DNA of 64,000 nt, from NCBI GenBank assembly GCA_016871495.1, contig VHDF01000001.1, forward strand, positions 1 through 64,000, read 5' to 3'. Position 1 is the stretch's first letter. Each line of letters begins with the position of its first letter. This DNA comes from Verrucomicrobiota bacterium (GTDB lineage Bacteria; Verrucomicrobiota; Verrucomicrobiia; Limisphaerales; VHDF01). The position numbers were made by a program, and so were the translations under genes. This document shows positions 19,835-27,863 of this stretch, in pieces. The notes below the pieces were generated by a model. It did not search any database. It saw nothing but the letters and a program-made list of their open reading frames with translations, and was not told where the DNA came from.

Positions 19835-20827
19835 TCAGGGCTTGGCGGCTGGCCGGCTTTGCCATCGCTGCCAGGCCAGCCCCGGACGATCCACCCGAAA
19901 AGCGACCAATCGCCGGTGCTCGACTTCCGTGACGTAAACGGTCCGGCCATCCTCGCCTCCAAAACATAAATTGCTCGGCTTGCTTCCCAGGACCCCAATC
20001 TCCTTCAGAATCTCTCCCTTCGGACTCATCTTCACCACGGTGCCTTTGCCATAGCGCGTGATGTAGAGATTCCCGTCGATGTCCGCCCTCATCCCGTCAA
20101 ACCCGAAATCCTCAAATTGACGCACCAGCCGCTTGTCTTTCAAATCTCCCGCCGCGTCGCGTGTCCAGGCCCAGACATTCCGCTGAACGCTCTCGTTCAC
20201 ATAGAGTGTTTTCCCGTCCGGACTCATCTCGATGCCATTGCTGGTCCCAAGGTCCGCGGCCACCTTCTTGACCTTTCCTGACCGATCGAAACGCCAGATC
20301 TGACCCGTGCCCTGACCCCAGTTGGGATCACTGCCATAAAGCATGCCGTCCGGCGCCAGCGCCAAGTCATTCGGCTGATTCATGCCCTTGTCATGCGCGA
20401 AGACGGCAATCTTCCGTGTCTTCGGATCGATTCTGAGGACGTTGTGCCCGGTGTAGTCCGCCACATACATCATCCCGTCGAAACCAAACACAATCCCGTT
20501 CCCGGTGCTGCCCTCAGGCAATGTCACAAAGACTTCCGACCGCCCATCGGGCGCCGTCTTTCCGAGGGTATGCTGACGCGCAAAATTGACGGCATAGATG
20601 TGGCCATCACGATCGCAGGCTGGCCCCTCAATCCCCTCCGTAAAAACCCCTGAAGCCGTCACCGCCCAGGGTTCCCACAAAGTCGAAACGGCTTTGCCCT
20701 TCTCAAGTTGGGCGTTGGCCAGCCACGCCGGGAAAAGAATCAACCCCAGCCCCATCACGGTTCGAATCGAATGTCGCGCGGCTCTCAACACCTCCGCAGG
20801 CTTGACCAAGCTGAAACCTTGTTTCAT
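19835..20827 (-). CDS. SMP-30/gluconolactonase-family propeller protein, secreted
   Basis: A second SMP-30-like propeller in the window, unlike the Tat-exported one at 4.4 kb. From the ATG at 20827 there is a leader with a hydrophobic stretch (VMGLGLILFPAWLANAQ) suggesting Sec export. Propeller repeats follow: FTEGIEGPACDRDGHIYAVNFA, GNGIVFGFDGMMYVADYTGHNVLRID, MNQPNDLALAPDGMLYGSDPN, SNGIEMSPDGKTLYVNESVQRNVWAW and GMRADIDGNLYITRYGKG. The C-terminal PSNLCFGGEDGRTVYVTE is also typical. The frame is open upstream to 20929 but that would overlap the protease-like gene; 20827 leaves a 10-base gap and is preferred. It probably shares a transcript with the two Deg-like genes upstream. Confidence 0.87.
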   Translation of the reverse strand: MKQGFSLVKPAEVLRAARHSIRTVMGLGLILFPAWLANAQLEKGKAVSTLWEPWAVTASGVFTEGIEGPACDRDGHIYAVNFARQHTLGKTAPDGRSEVFVTLPEGSTGNGIVFGFDGMMYVADYTGHNVLRIDPKTRKIAVFAHDKGMNQPNDLALAPDGMLYGSDPNWGQGTGQIWRFDRSGKVKKVAADLGTSNGIEMSPDGKTLYVNESVQRNVWAWTRDAAGDLKDKRLVRQFEDFGFDGMRADIDGNLYITRYGKGTVVKMSPKGEILKEIGVLGSKPSNLCFGGEDGRTVYVTEVEHRRLVAFRVDRPGLAWQRWQSRPAAKP

Positions 20828-20837
20828 GGCGCCCCTC

Positions 20838-22394
20838 TTATCGCGATCGCCTGCCCCCGCGCGAGGCTGTTTCACCCCCGGCACTGGGAGGGGGCACCGC
20901 CCCCGGCGGCAGGGACGCGGAGTTTTCATGAATAACCCTGTCTTTGGGGATTCCGTAACGTTTCAAAATCTGCGGCGTCGATGACTCCGCTTCTTTCGCG
21001 TCCAAAACCAGCCTTCGGATCGCGTCGCCCTTGGCGAATTGCATCCGGTGAAATCCGTCTTTGGACATCGTCAAGGCTTTCGCCACGTCTTGCAACCCGC
21101 CGATCTTCATCCCGTTCAGTTCATCCAGCACCAGCAATCTCATGTCTTGGTAACCCACATTGACCGGATCCGGGAGCATCCCGGTGAGAATCACCATCCC
21201 CGAACGTTCCTCGGTCGGGTCGTCATTCCGATAATAGGCCAGTCTGAAGGGCGCGCGGCGCTTCCAATCATCACCCCAACTGCGAAGGAGCGGAATGCTC
21301 AGGGGTTGGAGAATGAGCCCTCCCACAATCAAGTATTCCGGTTCGCGATCGAACAGTTGTTCCGGAAGGATTTTGGTCCGGTAATTCACCGCCGGGATCT
21401 TGTAACGCACTTCCATCGTCTTGCCGTCCCGCAATACCTGAATGGGAATCTCGTCCCCGGCCCAGCGATGGCGCGTCGCTAAACCTTCCATGTTCAAATT
21501 GCCATAATCGGGATCCCGATAATAACCGTCGCTGTCGATCTCAAATCCATCGACTTTCAAGATCACATCCCGCGGTTTCATGACCGTGCTGGAAACGGGC
21601 TGCTTCGGCACCTCGATCACCACCACGCCGCGCGGTTTGCCCTCCAACTTGAGATGGCTCAACAAATCAGGGTTTTCCGCCTGCTGCCACACGAAATCGA
21701 AGAATCCGAGTCCCCGGTAACCGCCCTCGCGGCGCGCCTTCAGCACGTGTTCAATGGTCGAGGCCGGGATGGCCCGGCAGGTGTTCCCGTTTTGAGACGA
21801 GGCCATTCCGGCAACCTTGTTGCCCAAGATAATCGCCTCACCCCAACCCACCCCCTGGGTCTCGGAGCTCAGTTCAAACTGAATCATCTGCGCCTGGCTC
21901 GTCTTGGCGTCCTCCACCACGCACTGGTTGAACTCCATTTTCCGAACTTCCAGATTGCCGTTGCGCCAGCGCAACAACTGAAATCCTTCTTTGCCAATGG
22001 GAACAGGAGACAAAAACCCAACCGGTTTCAATCCGCTCCAGAACTCTGCTTTCTCCGTGGAAACCACCGCCAGATTGGCATAGTAGTCAATCCACACCAA
22101 CTCGGCGTCATACCACAATCCACGCCCGTCGCGTTGAAATCGCAGAAGGGTGCGGTCATTCAAGTCCTCGGCGGTCGTCAGCACTTCACGCGGACCAATG
22201 ACAATCCCGCTCTTGGTGGTGGTGCGGACGCGGCGCGACCACGGTTGAAACAAATCGTATTGCCGCCGCGTCCCCTCGATCGTCACCAGAGAATCCTTCC
22301 AACGATCGACTGATTTCGAAGGTGAAGAGGCCGCCTCGCTCCCGGCCAACGTCAGTGCGGCCAGCCCAATGTAGGCAAGGTAAGTGTAACGCAT
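20838..22394 (-). CDS. Deg9-like trypsin-fold protein lacking all three catalytic residues (pseudoprotease) with PDZ domains
   Basis: There is a signal peptide (MRYTYLAYIGLAALTLAGSEA), a trypsin-like domain to about residue 215, then two PDZ-like parts (KPRDVILKVDGFEID; LLVLDELNGMKIGGLQDVAKAL) and a proline/glycine-rich tail. The fold follows the intact neighbour residue by residue, but the catalytic positions are changed. His is Glu76 in LTTAEDL, Asp is Asn107 in YYANLAVV, and the NSGG serine is Trp184 in GVGWGEAI. The second half strongly resembles Deg9-type proteins (EYLIVGGLILQPLS, DPVNVGYQDM). A regulatory, scaffolding or substrate-capturing role is inferred. It lies 122 bases downstream of the intact protease gene, same strand. 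Confidence 0.85.
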   Translation of the reverse strand: MRYTYLAYIGLAALTLAGSEAASSPSKSVDRWKDSLVTIEGTRRQYDLFQPWSRRVRTTTKSGIVIGPREVLTTAEDLNDRTLLRFQRDGRGLWYDAELVWIDYYANLAVVSTEKAEFWSGLKPVGFLSPVPIGKEGFQLLRWRNGNLEVRKMEFNQCVVEDAKTSQAQMIQFELSSETQGVGWGEAIILGNKVAGMASSQNGNTCRAIPASTIEHVLKARREGGYRGLGFFDFVWQQAENPDLLSHLKLEGKPRGVVVIEVPKQPVSSTVMKPRDVILKVDGFEIDSDGYYRDPDYGNLNMEGLATRHRWAGDEIPIQVLRDGKTMEVRYKIPAVNYRTKILPEQLFDREPEYLIVGGLILQPLSIPLLRSWGDDWKRRAPFRLAYYRNDDPTEERSGMVILTGMLPDPVNVGYQDMRLLVLDELNGMKIGGLQDVAKALTMSKDGFHRMQFAKGDAIRRLVLDAKEAESSTPQILKRYGIPKDRVIHENSASLPPGAVPPPSAGGETASRGGRRSR

Positions 22395-22516
22395 AGGGAA
22401 TCAGAACCAACCAACCGCCCGGGTTCGAGCTGCAACACGCCGCTTCGTTCTCCATTTCACCCGGACAGCCCCTGCGCCTCGGCGACAGGCTTCGAGCTTG
22501 GAACCCATGGAACCCA

Positions 22517-23971
22517 TCATAACCGCCGATCGTCCGTGATGTTGTAAGCGCGGAGAATATCCGGATTCGCCTTCTCGACTTCCGCCCGGTTCAGACAGTC
22601 GATGGTATTATTAGGAATAGCCTCAATGACGTGAAACTCCGATTCGGCCGAGGCAAAGGCCCGAATCACATCCTCCAGCTTCTCAATGCGAATCCCATTG
22701 ATCCGGTTGATCATGCTGCGCGGCTGAAGTTTCACATTGGCGTTGACCGAATGAGCCAGCACGGACGCAAGCACAATCGGCTCCTGGCGTGTGGTCTTCG
22801 GCGATTCGACTTTGCGGTAATAGAGATCGTAAACCAACTCCGCGGCCGCGGAATCCGACCAATTCCGTCCGAACGTCTTGAGATAATCCAAGCTCAAAGG
22901 GACAAACACCAAACCACCATAGACGTAATAGCGGGGCAGAACGTCGTATTGATTCCCCGTGACCTTGTCGGCGTCATACACCTTCACGGGGAGCTTCACT
23001 TCCATCGCTTTTCCGTCCCGCCAAATCCGGAGAGGCACGGACTCGCCATGCTGGCCCATCTGAAACGCCAAGGCCATGCTCACCCGGTTGTCCTGATAAA
23101 GCACCGTGCCGTCGCTCGCCACGTCAAATCCGCCCGCGTTCAGAATCACGTCCTCCTCCTTCAGCAACTCCTCGGTCGAGGGAATCGGCAGCAACCCGTC
23201 GATCCGAGCCCCCCGGTCGTCGTCCGGCAGCTTGAGGGCGCGCCGGTAAGCCGGGTTCTGGAACGGCGTGAAACGAATGCCGGCCTGCGGAAATCCGTGA
23301 TACGTGCCATCCTCCACGTCCTTCAAAAAGTGATTCACCACCTGGGTGGGAATGAAAAAGCCCGTGTTCTCCAGGCCCGGCGCACCCATGAAGGCAACCC
23401 CGACGACCTTGTCGTCCTGAATCACCGGTCCGCCACTGTTGCCCGGATTGATCGCCGCATCGGTCTGCACACTGAGAAAACTGCGGTTTCCAATGTGAAC
23501 ATAATTCTGGAGTTCGATCCGCGACACCACGCCTCGGGTGTAGGAAATCTGTTCGCCCCCGGCCGGATAGCCATAGGTCACCACCGTCGAGCGCACCTTC
23601 GGCAACTCGCCCAGCTCCAATGGATACAGCCCGTTGAAGAATCGCTCATCCTCCACTTCCAAAATCGCGAGGTCGCAGTCGTGCCCGACAAACGAGACCT
23701 TGGCGGGATAGGGCCGCGGATCCTGATACCGCTTGAGCAAGATCTGCCGGGCCCATGCCACCACGTGGGCGTTGGTCATGATCTTCTTCCCCTTAATGAG
23801 GAAGCCGGTGCCACTCCCCCGCTGCACGGATTGAAACCGCCAGGGCGAGTCCCATTGAGGCGGCTGGGAAAAGGTGAAGACTTGAACCACCGACCGTTCA
23901 GGATCAGCCCCCCAAGTCACCGTCATCGCGCCGAAAAGGACACCGAGGGAAAGTAACGTTTTGAATGGCAC
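22517..23971 (-). CDS. Deg9-like serine protease with PDZ domains, catalytic triad intact
   Basis: With a GTG start at 23971 the protein has a clean signal peptide (PFKTLLSLGVLFGAMTVTWGA) and 484 residues. The catalytic triad is His69 (MTNAHVV), Asp100 (HDCDLAIL) and Ser179 (NPGNSGGPV). The remainder matches the Deg9 pattern: DGTYHGFPQAGIRF, a first PDZ (LLKEEDVILNAGGFDVASDGT), YYVYGGLVFVPLSLDYL and a second PDZ-like part (VNANVKLQPRSMINRINGIRIEKLEDVIRAF). An upstream ATG at 24067 would bury the signal peptide behind 32 residues. It is an envelope quality-control protease by family; its tandem with the inactive homologue suggests a joint function. Confidence 0.88.
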   Translation of the reverse strand: MPFKTLLSLGVLFGAMTVTWGADPERSVVQVFTFSQPPQWDSPWRFQSVQRGSGTGFLIKGKKIMTNAHVVAWARQILLKRYQDPRPYPAKVSFVGHDCDLAILEVEDERFFNGLYPLELGELPKVRSTVVTYGYPAGGEQISYTRGVVSRIELQNYVHIGNRSFLSVQTDAAINPGNSGGPVIQDDKVVGVAFMGAPGLENTGFFIPTQVVNHFLKDVEDGTYHGFPQAGIRFTPFQNPAYRRALKLPDDDRGARIDGLLPIPSTEELLKEEDVILNAGGFDVASDGTVLYQDNRVSMALAFQMGQHGESVPLRIWRDGKAMEVKLPVKVYDADKVTGNQYDVLPRYYVYGGLVFVPLSLDYLKTFGRNWSDSAAAELVYDLYYRKVESPKTTRQEPIVLASVLAHSVNANVKLQPRSMINRINGIRIEKLEDVIRAFASAESEFHVIEAIPNNTIDCLNRAEVEKANPDILRAYNITDDRRL

Positions 23972-24075
23972 GAAGCCAAAGTGGTATCGCTTCCGGAAGT
24001 GGTCAAGCCTCGATTGGCCAGGAAAAATTTCCGATGGCAGCCGCACGCATTGTCTTGCAGTATCCACAGAGTGCT

Positions 24076-24441
24076 ATGAGCCGGTGGATCTTCACAGCCT
24101 TGGCATTCACTCTCCCGACCTACGGGTGGTTTGTCTTCGCCGAGGGCTGGATACCCCTGGCCGCCTACGTTTCCATCGCCGCCGGCGGATTTTTCGGATT
24201 CTTCCTCGCCGCTGCCCACCTCCTCGTCTACGGCACGCTGGAGTACGCCTTGGCGAAGCTCTTGACGGCAGGGCTAACCCATCCTTCTTGTTCAGGCCAT
24301 CTCCGAACCTTCATTCTGGTTCTCTTGAGTTGCTCCCTCGCGGCCCTTCTCCTCTTCCCATGGTATTCGCCGCCAAGCTTGAGCGGTCCAAAGTGGTGCA
24401 ACGGGGTGACGCTTTGGAAGTACTTTCCCTTTCACAAATAA
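24076..24441 (+). CDS. Small membrane protein, unknown family
   Basis: Starting at the ATG at 24076 the 121-residue protein has three hydrophobic segments, at roughly residues 3-22, 24-55 and 72-92. It ends in a polar tail with two cysteines (SGPKWCNGVTLWKYFPFHK). I do not recognise it. The frame stays open upstream through ATGs at 24034 and 23965, but those would overlap the divergent protease leader and add a non-hydrophobic extension. It is the only plausible gene on this strand before the repeat region. Nothing suggests its role. Confidence 0.55.
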   Translation: MSRWIFTALAFTLPTYGWFVFAEGWIPLAAYVSIAAGGFFGFFLAAAHLLVYGTLEYALAKLLTAGLTHPSCSGHLRTFILVLLSCSLAALLLFPWYSPPSLSGPKWCNGVTLWKYFPFHK

Positions 24442-25271
24442 TGAGCCGTCCCTCGCCAAAGGGATCGACGCAAAATCTTATGAGACTTTTCGATGGAACA
24501 ACCCGCGGGAGGAAGCTTCGCCTGGAGTTCCGCGCATCGCTTCGAAGTTCATCGCCCACGAGCGTCGGCTTGGGTGGATGAGAACACCGTGGAAGGTCCC
24601 GGCGCCGGCGCGGCCCCCGGGATCCGGGTGCTGGAAAAGGCCGGCGAGAAATAGCGGCATCCCCGGAAAGTGAAAGGGGTCCCACATCATCAAATGTTTT
24701 TGGAGTGACGACAGAGGTGCCCGTCCGCACGCTACGCGCCTGGCCCGCCTACTTCACGTTCAAGCCCTCCAGCCATGGACCACGCCCTGAACCGCCGCCG
24801 GCGCGGGAAACGACGCTGACGCTGGACTGGCTTGCCCGGCGGTTGAACATGGGCGCGACGGGCTACGCCGCGCCATGCCTGCGCAAGCCTGAGGAGAGAT
24901 GAACCAGGACAAAATCATACGGATATGCGCGGCTGACCCCTTTTCGGAATAGAATTAGACATGGTTCTTATAGGTTCATGCTTGTCGTTAAGGCCGAAAC
25001 CTCCGGACGCAAAAGACCAGGGCTTTCTGTAGTTGATAGGCATCTTCTGTTTGACGCTCCGCGATCCGGCGCACCTGCAAGTTGTCGGGGGGGCGCCGTT
25101 CACGGCGCTTCCGCTCGCGCCCATTGGCCGCGGCGATCTCCTCCCGTTCCATGGCACGCCCTGGGTAGATGCCTTCGCTCTCGACCCTTGCCCCTTGAAC
25201 CGGCCATGCCCCTTTGAAGATACGCCCTGAAGCGGCGTGAACGCCGCGCAACTCACCACCACCTGTGGATG
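24442..25271. other. Gene-poor accessory stretch
   Basis: I see no complete gene here. It holds the transposase-like remnant near 24.8 kb and a GC-rich part with small palindromes, for example GCGGCGTTCACGCCGC near 25232-25247 and an inverted GGCGCCGTTCACGGCGC around 25094. It leads into repeat copy A. The frames present are short and overlap on both strands. Confidence 0.5.
24780..24902 (+). pseudogene. Remnant resembling the C-terminus of a REP-associated (Y1-type) transposase
   Basis: The translated piece ETTLTLDWLARRLNMGATGY followed by AAPCLRKPEER and a stop resembles the C-terminal DNA-binding helix region of Y1/REP-associated transposases, which commonly read like ETT.T..WIA.RL.MG....V. 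No HUH motif or catalytic tyrosine region is found upstream in any frame, so it is only a fragment. It sits in a gene-poor stretch that also holds a dispersed repeat copy. The call rests on a short resemblance. Confidence 0.4.
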
Positions 25272-25428
25272 CACGGTCCGCGATCCGGTGCATCCCGATG
25301 TTGCCGGTGATGCAGGTAGGGCGCGCTCGTCCCGGCGCGCCGCCGGAGCATGATGTTTTGCATCCAGTGGGCGGCGGGCTGGGACAGGCCCGCCCTACCA
25401 ACAACATAGGGATACACGGTCCGCGATC
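25272..25428 (-). mobile_element. Dispersed palindromic repeat, copy A
   Basis: The core 25292-25413 is the reverse complement of copies B (29.2 kb) and C (61.9 kb). Terminal inverted repeats ATCCCGATGTTG (25292-25303) and CAACATAGGGAT (25402-25413) differ at one position. Inside are GGTAGGGCG/CGCCCTACC arms and a GGCGGGCTGGGACAGGCCCGCC hairpin region. The copy is flanked by an exact 14-bp direct repeat, CACGGTCCGCGATC, at 25272-25285 and 25415-25428, which could be a target duplication. There is no coding capacity of its own; frames through it are spurious. Confidence 0.8.
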
Positions 25429-25501
25429 TTGAGATCAATCGCTCCCTTGACAATGCCTTGTGGGTCTGGCACTTTCAGCCCAATGCCACGACGTTCCTGA
25501 A

Positions 25502-26314
25502 ATGTTTTCCTTAGATCGTCGATCCCTCCAGGCGCGGCGAAAGGCCGTGGCAACCGTTCCCACGAAGCGAGGTGGTTTCACCCTTATCGAGCTGCTCGTT
25601 GTCATCGCGATCATCGCCATTCTCGCAGGAATGTTGCTGCCCGCCTTGTCCAAGGCGAAGGAACAGGGCAGAAGAGCGAAATGTATTTCGAACTTGCGTC
25701 AGTTCGGCATGGCGACCTCACTCTATGCGCTCGATCACAAGTCGTTGCTCGCAACCGTCAGCCCGAGTGGCACCTTTCGACTTCCCTCGGTCATCAACGT
25801 AAAATCGGCAACCGGCCCGGACGGTCACAAATTCATCAACCTCGAGAAGATGGCTCCCTACGTGACTGGAGTCACCCTCGAACCGCTCAATGTGGGAGGC
25901 ATTTGGTGGTGCCCAAGCACCAAAGTGCCCGATGCCAAAGCCGTGGCCGAACAGGGCAAAGTCTGGGGATATGTCTCAACCAGCTATTCCTATTTTGCAC
26001 GCGTCGACACTTTTGCGGCAGGAACCGCGAGCAAGCCGGAGGATTTGACAGCCAACGAACTGCTCGCAGACCGACTGCTTATGGCTGATCAACTCTTCTC
26101 CTGGAATGCTGATCGACAATACTATTACAACCATGGAGCAAACGGATGGAAGGGCTCGCGCACTCTGAGTTCATTTGCTGGGATGCACCACCTCTACGGA
26201 GACGGGCGTGTGATCTGGAAGTCGTCCAAACAATTTGACCCCGCGATCACAAAGCCGGCGAACAAAAACTCCGGCTGGGTTGTGAGCTTTTCCACCGACA
26301 CAAGTTTTTATTGA
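25502..26314 (+). CDS. Prepilin-type N-terminal cleavage/methylation protein (type II pseudopilin-like)
   Basis: From the ATG at 25502 a short basic leader ends in RGG, followed by [20 protein letters not shown], the type IV prepilin signature. Cleavage is expected between Gly25 and Phe26, with Glu at mature position 5. The globular part ([22 protein letters not shown]...) matches the large families of pseudopilin-like proteins of Verrucomicrobiota and Planctomycetota, and ends with an H..YGDGRV segment similar to their DG-containing C-terminal motif. These proteins are secreted or surface-assembled by type II/IV-like systems; the role of this member is unknown. No pilus genes are adjacent. 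It lies directly after repeat copy A. Confidence 0.87.
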   Translation: MFSLDRRSLQARRKAVATVPTKRGGFTLIELLVVIAIIAILAGMLLPALSKAKEQGRRAKCISNLRQFGMATSLYALDHKSLLATVSPSGTFRLPSVINVKSATGPDGHKFINLEKMAPYVTGVTLEPLNVGGIWWCPSTKVPDAKAVAEQGKVWGYVSTSYSYFARVDTFAAGTASKPEDLTANELLADRLLMADQLFSWNADRQYYYNHGANGWKGSRTLSSFAGMHHLYGDGRVIWKSSKQFDPAITKPANKNSGWVVSFSTDTSFY

Positions 26315-26582
26315 ATTCGCTCCGGCCCCGTTGGCGAGCGTCACGCCATCAAAGCAAAGGCCCCTCATCGCCGAGGGCAGCGGCTAAAGCCTGCCTGGGC
26401 GACTCGAAATTACGCCCAGACATCCTGACCCCAAGCGGGAGATGCGGGACGGATGCAAAAGGGATGTGAGACCAAAGTGACGTGAAGCGGCTCAGTCGCA
26501 AGCCGGAGGCTAGCCAGCGATAAGCCGGTGGTTGAGGAGCGCAGCGACGATCTCACCGGTCCACCTGCTCAGCAACCGAAAC

Positions 26583-26983
26583 CTATCCTCCGGCAAAGAC
26601 CGGACGGAATCCGGCTTCGACAAGGATGCGGGCCACTTCCTGACGCTTGTCGCCCTGAATTTCGATCCGCCCTCCTTCACCGTGCCCCCGGTGCCGCAGG
26701 CTTTTTGCATGGTCTTCGCAAGCGACTCTTTCTCAGGCAACCCGATACCGGTGAATCCGCTGACGACCGTCACCGTCTTGCCCCCTCGATGCGCCGTCTG
26801 ACGAATGATGTCCACCCGTCCGCGGTTCTTCTGAGGTCTGGGACCTTCTTCCGCCGACCGTCTCCCAGCCTCGGCCGGCGATGTTTCACCTCCGGAAGGC
26901 AGACCCTCGTGACGGAGAGCCGCGAAAGGGTTGGGGACGAAGGACTGGCCGCCGTCGATATGAAGACGTTTGTTCCTGCTCAT
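26583..26983 (-). pseudogene. SUI1/eIF1-family translation factor, interrupted by a -1 frameshift
   Basis: From the ATG at 26983 the first part reads into the SUI1 domain: GGKTVTVVSGFTGIGLPEKE, SLAKTMQKACGTGGTVKEGG. At about 26666 the frame must move back one base. The other frame then continues the conserved SUI1 pattern IEIQGDKRQEVARILVEAG followed by FRPVFAGG and a TAG stop at 26583. Both halves of a normal eIF1/YciH-type domain are present, so one base appears to be missing at GAGGGCGGATCG. The N-terminal 60 residues are a charged linker. Without the shift, the first frame runs on to 26510 with an unrelated tail. It could be a real pseudogene, an assembly error or programmed slippage. Confidence 0.75.
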
Positions 26984-27050
26984 CGATTGAAATTCACAAC
27001 TGATGCTCAATACCCCTTCAACTCGAAATGATTCTCGAGGTTGCCCGCGT

Positions 27051-27833
27051 TCACACAACCATTGTCGTCACCTGACCCAGCGAACCGAAATCCGCCAAGA
27101 CTCGGCAGCCAGGCTCGATCGCGACCGGAACGACCGCGGTTCCCGTCGTCACGATGTCCCCCGAGCGCAATCCCGGACCGTAAACGCGGAGTTCGTTCGC
27201 GATCCAGTGCATGGCCCGCCTCGGATCCTCCAAAACATTGGCCCCCTTCCCTTCTCGCATGGGAACCCCATTGATCAGCACCCGGACCACGTGGGTGGCA
27301 AGATCGAGATGGCGCCAATCGCGCACCGGTTCGCCCAGCACGAACTGGAAGGCGCACGCGTCGTCCGCGATGAGTTGGGCATCACCCACCGCACAGAAGT
27401 CGCGAAAACGCGAATCCGGAACTTCAATGGCAGGATGCAGCGTATCAATGGCCTCCAAGACCTCATCGAACTCGTAGGGGCTTGCCTGGGACGGCAAATC
27501 ACGCCGAAGACGAAAAGCGAATTCGGCTTCGGCGACGCGCATACCATTGTTTCCCAACCGAATCGAGGCACCGTCGGCCCCCACACGACCAGCCAGCAAC
27601 CGTCCAGCCAGCGGCCCGTCCACTCGTAGATGCGCCTGTCCCGCCTGGCTGGTAGCAGCAATTTTCCATCCGAGCGTGGCTTGGCCGGAGACCTCGGCCA
27701 ATTGACGTTGCACAGCGTAGCCCTCCGCGCGGCTCCGGGGTCGAAAAGATTCCGGAATCGCGTCGATGCGTCTTTCCTCCGTCCAAGCCTGCCAGATGCA
27801 CTCCGCGGCAGCTTTAGCGGCTTGAGGGTTCAT
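27051..27833 (-). CDS. 2-keto-4-pentenoate hydratase / fumarylacetoacetate-hydrolase-family protein
   Basis: The 260-residue protein resembles MhpD-type hydratases, which add water to 2-hydroxypenta-2,4-dienoate, and related decarboxylases. Visible motifs are GYAVQRQLAEVSGQATLGWKIAATS, RVAEAEFAFRLRRDLP, IEVPDSRFRDF, LIADDACAFQFVLGEPV and LRSGDIVTTGTAVVPVAIEPG. The Glu-x-Glu-like metal motif is seen as EAEFAF. The gene is followed downstream by the SUI1 remnant and preceded by the amidohydrolase (30 bases, same strand), so a small catabolic operon is plausible. The true substrate is not determinable. Confidence 0.85.
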   Translation of the reverse strand: MNPQAAKAAAECIWQAWTEERRIDAIPESFRPRSRAEGYAVQRQLAEVSGQATLGWKIAATSQAGQAHLRVDGPLAGRLLAGRVGADGASIRLGNNGMRVAEAEFAFRLRRDLPSQASPYEFDEVLEAIDTLHPAIEVPDSRFRDFCAVGDAQLIADDACAFQFVLGEPVRDWRHLDLATHVVRVLINGVPMREGKGANVLEDPRRAMHWIANELRVYGPGLRSGDIVTTGTAVVPVAIEPGCRVLADFGSLGQVTTMVV

Positions 27834-27863
27834 GCCTGCCTCCGATAGAGCTTTGACATGGGG

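Noticed and set aside
22395-22516. GGTTCGAGC-like motif suggesting a tRNA T-arm
   Set aside because: No acceptor stem, D-arm or anticodon arm can be built around it.
22631-23956. Open plus-strand frame of 441 codons opposite the intact protease
   Set aside because: The protease has a complete catalytic triad and signal peptide; the antisense frame shows no domain.
25273-25428. Possible CRISPR-like array at repeat copy A
   Set aside because: There is one element with inverted ends, not regularly spaced direct repeats, and no cas genes are present.
26528-27031. Plus-strand frame of 167 codons opposite the SUI1 region
   Set aside because: The minus strand carries both halves of a SUI1 domain; the plus-strand frame has no homology I recognise.
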